The notes below the pieces were generated by a model. That model saw only the letters and a list, made by a program, of their open reading frames with translations, did no database searches and was not told where the DNA came from. The translations under genes were made by a program, and so were the position numbers. DNA of 54,535 nucleotides from Salinicola peritrichatus (lineage in GTDB: Bacteria; Pseudomonadota; Gammaproteobacteria; Pseudomonadales; Halomonadaceae): NCBI RefSeq assembly GCF_003206715.1, contig NZ_PZJU01000026.1, positions 1 through 54,535 on the forward strand. Reading direction: 5' to 3'. Below, piece after piece: positions 8,390 through 16,013 of the stretch; the first letter of the stretch is position 1; each line of letters begins with the position of its first letter.

Positions 8390-8536
8390 CTGGAGAATCG
8401 CGCCATTTGGTTCTTGAACACAGGGCCACAGGGCCCAGAGGAGGCCGTTCAATACCTGGCGGTGATCCCGCCCTGGCAAGCTCATCGTCTGGAGCGGCGA
8501 GACGATGTCCTCGATCAGCGACCAGCTGGTCAATAG
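8390..8536 (+). pseudogene. Possible 3' remnant of tniQ
   Basis: A frame reads on from the junction through NTGPQGPEEAVQYLAVIP and WQAHRLERRDDVLDQR to TAG at 8534. It sits just upstream of the res-like region, where tniQ ends in intact Tn5053-type elements (order tniA-tniB-tniQ-res-tniR). The assignment rests mainly on position; I could not confirm the residues as TniQ. Confidence 0.3.
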
Positions 8537-8597
8537 GAAAGCGCACTCGTTCAAAGCGATTGCCCGCTTGCTCAGAACTCCCGTGCATGATGCATCT

Positions 8598-8713
8598 TTG
8601 TCCGGGAAACGATCATTAGGCGGCCAAGCCGGACAGTGTCCGAGAATAGGCTTGTTTGATGGGTTTTCGGACAATAAGATAGGCGGACGGATAAACGGAC
8701 AAAAAGGCGGTCC
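8598..8713. promoter_or_regulatory. Candidate res (resolution) site of TniR
   Basis: Upstream of tniR the hexamer CGGACA or its complement TGTCCG occurs five times: 8599-8604, the 13-bp perfect palindrome at 8630-8642 (CGGACA-G-TGTCCG), 8668-8673 and 8696-8701. Serine resolvases of this family bind a cluster of inverted repeats between tniQ and tniR. The palindrome could be the crossover subsite. The stretch probably also carries the tniR promoter. Confidence 0.6.
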
Positions 8714-9301
8714 ATGGCACTGATCGGCTATGCGCGGGTCTCGACGGCGGAGCAGGACTCCGCCTTGCAGACTGATGCGCTTCACAAGGCGGGGTGTGAG
8801 CGAATCTTCGATGACACCGTCTCTGGGGCCAAGGCGGAACGCCCTGGCCTGACGGCGGCCCTGGAGTTCCTACGCGACGGGGATGTGCTGGTCGTGTGGC
8901 GACTGGATCGACTGGGGCGCTCGCTGCCGCATCTGATCGAGGTCGTCAGCACCTTGGAGGCGCGTGGTGTCGGCTTCCGGTCACTGACCGAAGCCATCGA
9001 CACCACCACCCCCGGTGGGCGGCTGATCTTCCATGTATTCGGCGCCCTGGGGCAGTTCGAGCGCGACCTGATCCGAGATCGCACCAAGGCAGGGCTCGCC
9101 GCTGCCGCCGCCCGTGGGCGTAAAGGAGGTCGCAAGCCCGTCGTCACCGACGACAAGCTGAAGCGGGCCAGGGAGCACCTGGCCAATGGGCTGAACGTCC
9201 GCGAGGCCGCCGCACGCCTCAAGGTCAGCAAGACGGCCCTCTACGCCGCCTTGAAGGCCGGCCAGTCCGATGCCCCAGACCACAGTGCAACCGACTCCTG
9301 A
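8714..9301 (+). CDS. tniR: Serine resolvase TniR of the Tn402/Tn5053 family
   Basis: The 195-residue protein is a complete small serine recombinase. The nucleophile is Ser10 in YARVSTAEQD, with the arginine-containing VVWRLDRLGRSLPHL and GQFERDLIRDRT segments of the catalytic domain and a C-terminal helix-turn-helix (about 165-185, NVREAAARLKVSKTALYAAL). It resolves transposition cointegrates at res. The gene ends seven bases before the right inverted repeat, as in Tn402-type elements. It is the only tni gene that looks intact. Confidence 0.93.
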   Translation: MALIGYARVSTAEQDSALQTDALHKAGCERIFDDTVSGAKAERPGLTAALEFLRDGDVLVVWRLDRLGRSLPHLIEVVSTLEARGVGFRSLTEAIDTTTPGGRLIFHVFGALGQFERDLIRDRTKAGLAAAAARGRKGGRKPVVTDDKLKRAREHLANGLNVREAAARLKVSKTALYAALKAGQSDAPDHSATDS

Positions 9302-9307
9302 CACTCC

Positions 9308-9332
9308 GTGCGGTCGCCTTCTGAAAATGACA
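9308..9332 (-). repeat. Right terminal inverted repeat
   Basis: The reverse complement begins TGTCATTTTCAGAAG and ends GACCGCAC, matching the left repeat except at two internal positions. It is followed directly by the second TCGAC target duplication (9333-9337). Confidence 0.92.
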
Positions 9333-9337
9333 TCGAC
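9333..9337. repeat. Target-site duplication, right copy (TCGAC)
   Basis: Same pentamer as 2380-2384. The five bases after it, ACCGG (9338-9342), are the rest of the interrupted spacer, which then runs into a full CRISPR repeat at 9343. Confidence 0.93.
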
Positions 9338-12300
9338 ACCGGGTCGCGGCCCGCACGGCCGCGCGGATAGAAACCAACGCTGCCCGGCGACTGGTCGAAA
9401 ACCGGACGTCGCGGCCCGCACGGCCGCGCGGATAGAAACAGCACCGACCCGCGCGTCTATCCCTTCGGGCGGGCGTCGCGGCCCGCACGGCCGCGCGGAT
9501 AGAAACAAGCGGCGGAGACGGTGGAGGAGGCGCGAACCGTGTCGCGGCCCGCACGGCCGCGCGGATAGAAACCCTGATTCTGGCCTTGAAGGCCTCGACG
9601 TCCTGCACGTCGCGGCCCGCACGGCCGCGCGGATAGAAACCTTGGCTGAGGTGTCGCGCCCGCGCAGCTCCCACACGTCGCGGCCCGCACGGCCGCGCGG
9701 ATAGAAACTCATGCCTGGTGCGACCTCCTTGGGGATCTGCGTCGTCGCGGCCCGCACGGCCGCGCGGATAGAAACTTTGATCTCGTTGCTCCGCGCGATG
9801 ACGCAGCCATGTCGCGGCCCGCACGGCCGCGCGGATAGAAACCGATGAACGAGGACTGGGAGCCTGAGTGGCGAGCGGGTCGCGGCCCGCACGGCCGCGC
9901 GGATAGAAACATCGGCCAGCTGCAGGGCATGGCCGGCACCTTCAAGTCGCGGCCCGCACGGCCGCGCGGATAGAAACTCCGGCCAGGTATCGTCCAAGTC
10001 CTCGTCCGGATAGTCGCGGCCCGCACGGCCGCGCGGATAGAAACGCTCCATCGTGCGCGTGGACCGGTCGACCTGGCGCGTCGCGGCCCGCACGGCCGCG
10101 CGGATAGAAACGACGAGGAAGACCTCAAGGGCATGACGGCCAACGCCAGTCGCGGCCCGCACGGCCGCGCGGATAGAAACTCAAGAGCTACGAGGGTGTC
10201 GTGAATCGCGCCATCGGTCGCGGCCCGCACGGCCGCGCGGATAGAAACTGATACGCATCGACGACTACGACGCATCAACCGAAGTCGCGGCCCGCACGGC
10301 CGCGCGGATAGAAACTTTGGGACCTTGGCACAGGGGTGGATACAGGGGTGGTCGCGGCCCGCACGGCCGCGCGGATAGAAACCAGCCCCGGCGCTACTGT
10401 CCTGCCGTCGTCGCAAGTCGCGGCCCGCACGGCCGCGCGGATAGAAACGCGTTCGAGAACTACACCCGCACCGCCCAGGTACTCGTCGCGGCCCGCACGG
10501 CCGCGCGGATAGAAACTGGGCCGTCGACAAGCCGATGCACCCCAGCCTGGCGTCGCGGCCCGCACGGCCGCGCGGATAGAAACCACTGGACCCCGGCGGA
10601 CATGGACGGCATGACCCTGTCGCGGCCCGCACGGCCGCGCGGATAGAAACTTCTACCGGCTTCGTCGTCGAGCTGCTGCTGGGGTCGCGGCCCGCACGGC
10701 CGCGCGGATAGAAACGCTGATAGAGCGCTGCGAGAAAAGAACGACGCCCGTCGCGGCCCGCACGGCCGCGCGGATAGAAACACCAACAGGCGGTGCGTGA
10801 AAGCAACTTGATGGTGGTCGCGGCCCGCACGGCCGCGCGGATAGAAACATTAGCCCAGACATTGAGTCAACTGGAGAGGCTAGTCGCGGCCCGCACGGCC
10901 GCGCGGATAGAAACAATGACGATCAGTACAAGATATACAGTTTCATTGACGTCGCGGCCCGCACGGCCGCGCGGATAGAAACATCTGGTGGCGCGAATTC
11001 TGGACCACCGACACCCAGTCGCGGCCCGCACGGCCGCGCGGATAGAAACAAGCCACTGCAGACAAATTGGATTGGCCGATTCCTGTCGCGGCCCGCACGG
11101 CCGCGCGGATAGAAACCCCCGCAGCAAGAACGCCCGCAAATTCATCCGCGGTCGCGGCCCGCACGGCCGCGCGGATAGAAACGTTGCGTCCGATATAGCG
11201 AAAGCGCTCGAGTACCAGAGTCGCGGCCCGCACGGCCGCGCGGATAGAAACCCTGCTAATGTATAGCGGGCAATGCCAGTAACGGGTCGCGGCCCGCACG
11301 GCCGCGCGGATAGAAACATATGTGCCTTGGATAACAAGCGCCAGCTAGGCGTCGCGGCCCGCACGGCCGCGCGGATAGAAACCAATAGAATGTTGGGAAA
11401 TGCGCCTTGATATAGGGTCGCGGCCCGCACGGCCGCGCGGATAGAAACTACGCTCAGACACCGGTCTGAATGAACGAGATCCATGTCGCGGCCCGCACGG
11501 CCGCGCGAATAGAAACTGTTTGCGGATGCGCCGTTGCTGGCTCTTGCGCAGGTCGCGGCCCGCACGGCCGCGCGGATAGAAACAGTGTCTTACCCCCTGT
11601 GCCAAGGTCCGTGCCACGTCGCGGCCCGCACGGCCGCGCGGATAGAAACCGCTACGCGTTTAAGTGGGCACCGCCGGTAAACGGTCGCGGCCCGCACGGC
11701 CGCGCGGATAGAAACGCCGGCCGGGCGCTTTGCCCAGGTCTTTCTCGGGGTCGCGGCCCGCACGGCCGCGCGGATAGAAACAAAAACCGCATATCGCGAA
11801 GCTGGCGCGCCAGGCCGTCGCGGCCCGCACGGCCGCGCGGATAGAAACAACCAGGGCTACCACTACGTGCCCGGGCCGGGGATGTCGCGGCCCGCACGGC
11901 CGCGCGGATAGAAACCGGCTCCCGGCGAATCACCGCCAGCAGTTGCCGGGTCGCGGCCCGCACGGCCGCGCGGATAGAAACGCTGTCCGGCGTCATCGGT
12001 AGTTTCTCTCGTCGTTGTCGCGGCCCGCACGGCCGCGCGGATAGAAACCGGCTCAACGTCGAGATCCATATCCCAAATGCTCGTCGCGGCCCGCACGGCC
12101 GCGCGGATAGAAACCGTTGCAAGGACGGCGTGAACGAGGGATGAGTCATGTCGCGGCCCGCACGGCCGCGCGGATAGAAACGGCTTGCTAACGTGGCCGA
12201 TGACGCAGCCGGTAACGGTCGCGGCCCGCACGGCCGCGCGGATAGAAACACTGCCGCGATTGCGAAGTCGAAGGAGCGGCCCGTCGCGGCCCGCACGGCC

Positions 12301-12574
12301 GCGCGGATAGAAACTCGAACGCGAACAGCGGATCCTCGCTGCAGGTGCGGTCGCGGCCCGCACGGCCGCGCGGATAGAAACATCGATGTCGACTCGATCA
12401 CCGCCAAGGATCTGAGTCGCGGCCCGCACGGCCGCGCGGATAGAAACTGTAGCGACGTGAGTATCTGTGCATCCAGGACCTGTCGCGGCCCGCACGGCCG
12501 CGCGGATAGAAACACCGGGTTCGACACCGCCACGGCCAGCACCCGCAAGTCGCGGCCCGCACGGCCGCGCGGAT
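9338..12574 (+). CRISPR. CRISPR array, leader-distal segment
   Basis: This is the continuation of the same array: 49 repeats starting at 9343, 9408, 9475 and so on to 12482, plus a degenerate last copy at 12549. It holds 48 intact spacers of 33-37 nt and the last five bases of the interrupted spacer. Repeats are identical to the left segment except the copy at 11485-11516, where GGATAG is GAATAG. The last repeat keeps its first 26 bases and then diverges, as expected at the trailer end. Spacers here should be the oldest in the array. Open frames are artefacts. Confidence 0.98.
12549..12574 (+). repeat. Degenerate terminal CRISPR repeat (trailer end)
   Basis: The first 26 bases match the repeat exactly, but the final AGAAAC is replaced by unrelated sequence (GAATGA). 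A decayed last repeat marks the leader-distal end. Only 22 bp separate it from the 3' end of the convergent downstream gene. Confidence 0.9.
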
Positions 12575-12596
12575 GAATGAAGCTTGAACCTTCTAG

Positions 12597-13145
12597 TTAC
12601 GACGACAGCGAGTCGCCATCCCATTGCGGTTTGCCATCGTGCATCAGCACGCGATCGCCTTCGGGTTTCTCGTCGAGTTTGGCTTCGTGAACTTCGCCGT
12701 CGAAGCGGTAGCGAACGTCGTAACCGACGGTCTCTTCCTTGCTGTCGTTGACCGTGTTGCAGCGCTGCTCGGTGGTGGTGTAGGTATCGCCTTGCTGCAT
12801 GCGGCCCTGAACCTGATTGCCGGCGATACCGCCACCAACCGCGCCTGCGGCCGTCATGATCTTCTTGCCGCTGCCGCCGCCGAATTGGTTGCCGACCACG
12901 CCGCCGACGATCGCGCCGATGGCCGTACCGGCAATGCGATGTTCGTCCTGAACCGGGCGCTGGTGGGTCACGGTGACGTTTTCACAGACCTGTCGAGGTG
13001 TCTGGGTCGTCTCGACGATCGGGTCGACGCTGACGATGTCGGCATACTGTGGGGCGTCGTCGCCCGATTGGTAGGCGCCGACCGCAACGCCGACGGCGAT
13101 ACCCAGTACGGCGATGACGCTTCCGATGATGATCGATTTATTCAT
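12597..13145 (-). CDS. Glycine-zipper 2TM envelope protein (YcfJ-like)
   Basis: The 182-residue protein starts with a hydrophobic segment (residues 4-24, likely a signal anchor). A central glycine zipper follows (IGAIVGGVVGNQFGGG and GAVGGGIAGNQVQG, about residues 70-115). The C-terminal domain is soluble, with QRCNTVNDSKEETVGYDVRY typical of the YcfJ group. Glycine zippers of this type lie in outer-membrane or envelope proteins; the function is not established. The ATG at 13145 has AAGGAG upstream. The gene converges on the end of the CRISPR array. Confidence 0.85.
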   Translation of the reverse strand: MNKSIIIGSVIAVLGIAVGVAVGAYQSGDDAPQYADIVSVDPIVETTQTPRQVCENVTVTHQRPVQDEHRIAGTAIGAIVGGVVGNQFGGGSGKKIMTAAGAVGGGIAGNQVQGRMQQGDTYTTTEQRCNTVNDSKEETVGYDVRYRFDGEVHEAKLDEKPEGDRVLMHDGKPQWDGDSLSS

Positions 13146-13443
13146 GGCCTTGCTCCTTCTGCTGACCCGCTCGCTCTGGGGCGAATCGGGTGCGAAACCT
13201 CTCGGCTTGCTGCAATCCGGCGACATCCGTGTCGGTGTGGCGGCGAACCGCCGTCCTCCATCCTCCCGTTCCGGGCGGCGAGTTTCCGGCGCCGCCAGTT
13301 CGGGGAAGACAGGGACAGTTTAATCCAGCGCAAAGCAATGAGCGCCTGGGAAACAGGTTATTGAACACTGTTTCCACAAACGGGAAGGGCTGTCTCCAAA
13401 TGGCAACGGGCCGCACTTGGCGCGACTCATGGCGGGCACCCAA
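13146..13443. other. Intergenic region, 298 bp, no gene seen
   Basis: It lies between the start of the YcfJ-like gene and the stop of the first polyamine-binding protein gene. It must carry the promoter of the YcfJ-like gene and the end of the polyamine cluster transcript. Short overlapping frames have no Shine-Dalgarno and no recognisable product, and I saw no clear terminator. Confidence 0.5.
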
Positions 13444-14499
13444 TCAGCGGCTACGTGCTTCGTTGGCCAACTGTTGCAGAAGCTGAAGCTGATCGCCTTC
13501 CAGTTCAGGCGTTGGGGAGAGATGTTCGCGCTGGGCATCGCTCAGTTGGGAGGCCTCGCGCAGACCGGGATCGAGCCGCGGCAATGCCGCCTCGTTGGGG
13601 GTGCGGTAATAGGCGTAAGTAGCGGAACGCGCGGCGATCTCCGGCCGCAGCATGAAGCTGATGAACTGCCTGGCCAGTTCGGGATGTGGCGCGCGCCGGG
13701 GAATGACCAACGTATCGACGCCCAATTGGGAACCCTCTTCGGGAATATAGAATTTCAGCTTGGCGTAGGTCTGCGGCGAATCCGCCTTGCGATAATCCAG
13801 ATCACCGCTGTAGGTGACGGCGGCGCGGGTCACGCCTCGGGCGATCTGGTCGATGGCGGCGGTGCTGTCGGCGAAGCCGGTGAAATTCGAACGATCAAGG
13901 GTTTGACTGACCAGCTTGGCGGCTTCGATCCATTGCTCGCGGTCGGTGCAGTCGAAGCCATGTCCCTGGTAGGCACAGGCCATGCCGAACAGTACCTGCG
14001 GATCGCCACCAAGCAGCGCGAACGGTTGATCCGGATTGACCTCGGGATCGAACAGCAGCGACCACGATGGCGTTGGATCGGGGAAGGTTTCGCTGTCATA
14101 GACGATGCCCGTAACGCCCCACAGATAAGGCACGCTGTAGCGGTCTTCGGGATCGTAGCTGGGATGGCGGAAGGCCGGCATCAGATTGTCGCGTCCCTCG
14201 ATCCCGTCGCCCAGGGGTTGGATCAGTTCGGAGGCGACCAGCCTCGGGACGTAATAATCGGTGGGCACCACCACATCGAACTGGGCGTCGCCGCCGGCCA
14301 CCAGCTTTGAGTACATCTCGGCATTCGAAGTGAAATAGCTCTGTACGACCTCGACGCTGAACTCCTGCTCGAATTCGTCGATGACAGCGGGATCGGCATA
14401 CTCCGTCCAGTTGAACAGATAGAGCTTGTCGTCATCCTGTGCCTGAGCCAGGCCGGCGACCAGCGCCAGTGGCAGCAGCGCGATCGGTGTCGGTCGCAT
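13444..14499 (-). CDS. Polyamine ABC transporter substrate-binding protein (PotF/SpuD-like), copy 1
   Basis: The 351-residue periplasmic binding protein has a signal peptide (residues 1-20, cleavage after AQA) and the hallmark start of the mature protein LYLFNWTEYADP. Other family features are the hinge stretch VPYLWGVTGIVYD and SWSLLFDPE. It should bind putrescine, spermidine or a related polyamine for the PotGHI-like transporter. The start at 14499 has GAGGGGAA upstream. It is the last gene of the leftward polyamine cluster and a diverged paralogue of the product encoded at 16014-17087, so the two may differ in ligand. Confidence 0.92.
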   Translation of the reverse strand: MRPTPIALLPLALVAGLAQAQDDDKLYLFNWTEYADPAVIDEFEQEFSVEVVQSYFTSNAEMYSKLVAGGDAQFDVVVPTDYYVPRLVASELIQPLGDGIEGRDNLMPAFRHPSYDPEDRYSVPYLWGVTGIVYDSETFPDPTPSWSLLFDPEVNPDQPFALLGGDPQVLFGMACAYQGHGFDCTDREQWIEAAKLVSQTLDRSNFTGFADSTAAIDQIARGVTRAAVTYSGDLDYRKADSPQTYAKLKFYIPEEGSQLGVDTLVIPRRAPHPELARQFISFMLRPEIAARSATYAYYRTPNEAALPRLDPGLREASQLSDAQREHLSPTPELEGDQLQLLQQLANEARSR

Positions 14500-14580
14500 C
14501 GTCTTCCCCTCGAGTTTTGTCGTTGTTGGCAACGGGACGCCGCGATGACGGCCCCGCCGGCGATCCTGCGCTATCCCGTT

Positions 14581-15945
14581 TCACACCCGCAATAGCAGAT
14601 GCTCGCGCTCCCAGGAGCTGATGACCCGGAAATAGGCCGAATGCTCGGCGCGCTTGACCGCCAGGTAGCTGCGGGTGAAGCGCTCTCCGAGCAGGTCCGC
14701 CAGTGGTGCGCACTCGCTCAGCGCATTGAGCGCGGGGCCGATATCGTCCGGCAGCGTATGTCCCGCGGACCAGGCGGAGCCGGTCAGCGGCGGGCGCGGT
14801 TCGATCTGTGCCAGCATGCCCAGATAGCCGCAGGCAAGCGATGCCGCCATCACCAGATACGGGTTGGCATCGGCGCCGGCCAGGCGATTCTCGACCCGTG
14901 TTCCTGCGGCCGGGCCGACGGGCACACGAAGCCCGACGGTGCGGTTGTCGTAGCCCCATTCGGTGTTGATCGGCACCGAGCTGTTGCTCTCGCCCGGCAT
15001 CAGGCGGCGGTAGGAGTTGACGTTGGGGGCGAAGAACGGCATCGCCGACGGCAGATACTGCTGCAGGCCGCCGATGTAATGGTGGAACAGCTTGCTTGGC
15101 TGCCCGTCCTCGCCGGCGAACAGGTTGTCGCCGCTGCCACGGTCGATCAGGCTCTGGTGCAGATGCATCGAACTGCCGGGCTCGTTGGCCATGGGCTTGG
15201 CCATGAAGGTGGCGTACATGCTGTGACGCAGCGCCGTCTCGCGCAGCGTGCGCTTGAAGATCACCACCTGGTCGGCCAGGCGCAGCGGATCGCCATGACG
15301 GAAGTTGACCTCCATCTGGCCGGCGCCTTCCTCGTGGGTCAGGGTATCGATGTCGAGTTGCTGAGCCTCGCAGTAGTCGTACATCTGCTCGAACAGCGGA
15401 TCGAATTCGTTGACCGCATCGATCGAGAACGACTGACGGCTGCTCTCCTGACGGCCCGTGCGGCCGATCGGCGGCTCCAATGGGTAATCGGGGTCGGTAT
15501 TGGTCTTGACCAGATAGAACTCGAGCTCCGGCGCCATGATCGGTTGCCAGCCACGGGCTTCGTAGAGCGAGAGCACGTGCTTCAATACGTGGCGTGGAGA
15601 GAGCTCCACCGGGTCGCCGTTCATGTAGAGACAGTCGTGGATGATCTGCGCCGTGGGATCGTCGGCCCACGGTACCAGATAGGCGGAGCTGGGATCGGGC
15701 ACCAGTTGCATGTCCAGTTCCGCCGGATTCCAGAAGCGGATGTCTTCGTCATCCGGATAACCGCCGGTGACGGTCTGGATGAAGATCGAATCCGGCAGCC
15801 GGGTGCGTCCTCCGCGGAGATACTTGCTGGCGGGCATGATCTTGCCCTTGAGAATGCCGGTCAGGTCGGAGACCAGGCACTCCACCTCGGTAATGCCATG
15901 CCGGGTGAACCAGTCTTCGAGTACGTGACGTACTGTGTCACTCAT
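14581..15945 (-). CDS. Gamma-glutamylputrescine synthetase-like glutamine synthetase (PuuA/SpuB), copy 1
   Basis: The 454-residue protein is a glutamine-synthetase-family ligase of the PuuA/SpuB branch, which joins glutamate to putrescine or another polyamine using ATP. Visible family motifs are VECLVSDLTGILKGK near the N-terminus, the metal-binding ELEFYLV, EEGAGQMEVNF, NEPGSSMHLHQSL and ENRLAGADANPYL. The start at 15945 (MSDTVRHVLE) fits the family; the longer frame upstream is unlike it. It lies between the two binding-protein genes, so uptake and first-step catabolism appear to be transcribed together. Confidence 0.9.
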   Translation of the reverse strand: MSDTVRHVLEDWFTRHGITEVECLVSDLTGILKGKIMPASKYLRGGRTRLPDSIFIQTVTGGYPDDEDIRFWNPAELDMQLVPDPSSAYLVPWADDPTAQIIHDCLYMNGDPVELSPRHVLKHVLSLYEARGWQPIMAPELEFYLVKTNTDPDYPLEPPIGRTGRQESSRQSFSIDAVNEFDPLFEQMYDYCEAQQLDIDTLTHEEGAGQMEVNFRHGDPLRLADQVVIFKRTLRETALRHSMYATFMAKPMANEPGSSMHLHQSLIDRGSGDNLFAGEDGQPSKLFHHYIGGLQQYLPSAMPFFAPNVNSYRRLMPGESNSSVPINTEWGYDNRTVGLRVPVGPAAGTRVENRLAGADANPYLVMAASLACGYLGMLAQIEPRPPLTGSAWSAGHTLPDDIGPALNALSECAPLADLLGERFTRSYLAVKRAEHSAYFRVISSWEREHLLLRV

Positions 15946-16013
15946 AGCGATTTCCTTTGCCGCGTGAGCGTCGGATGGGCCGCCGGTATCCTCGGGAACC
16001 GGCAGCCATTCCC

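Larger units (their letters stand above)
2385..9332. mobile_element. Tn402/Tn5053-family transposon carrying a redox operon, inserted in a CRISPR spacer
   Basis: This 6948-bp element is bounded by 25-bp inverted repeats. The left one (2385-2409) starts TGTCATTTTCAGAAG and the right one (9308-9332) is its reverse complement with two mismatches. It is flanked by a perfect 5-bp duplication. The left terminus matches from memory the IRi end of Tn402 and class 1 integrons. Inside are a tniA stub, a leftward cargo operon (wrbA to a DODA-like dioxygenase), a divergent LysR gene, a res-like region and tniR. With tniA broken and tniB/tniQ absent or remnant, it should be unable to transpose unless another Tn402-type element supplies TniABQ. 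TniR could still resolve cointegrates. Confidence 0.93.

Noticed and set aside
2385-9332. A CRISPR-associated transposon (Tn7-like CAST)
   Set aside because: The link of TniQ-type elements with CRISPR is suggestive, but the element has no cas genes, no guide array of its own and no tnsB/tnsC. The surrounding array is simply its target.
2385-9332. A class 1 integron
   Set aside because: The left IR equals the integron IRi type, but there is no integrase gene, attC site or gene cassette. The shared end only reflects the Tn402 ancestry of both.
9573-9608. Self-targeting spacer against tniR (shared GCCTTGAAGGCC, 12 nt)
   Set aside because: The match is only 12 nt, near-palindromic and GC-rich, well within chance for this amount of sequence.
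9776-12217. Spacers 9776-9810 and 12182-12217 sharing CGATGACGCAGCC
   Set aside because: A 13-nt match among some 84 GC-rich spacers is plausible by chance; unlike the 17-nt pair it gives no common frame.
1-12574. Many open frames of 60-390 codons on both strands within the CRISPR segments
   Set aside because: They consist of the translated 32-nt repeat (FYPRGRAGRD, VSIRAAVRAAT or FLSARPCGPR on the minus strand) alternating with spacer sequence; none is a gene.
9338-12574. A second, independent CRISPR array
   Set aside because: Identical repeats, the same orientation, the target duplication and the restored 35-nt spacer show it is the other half of one array.
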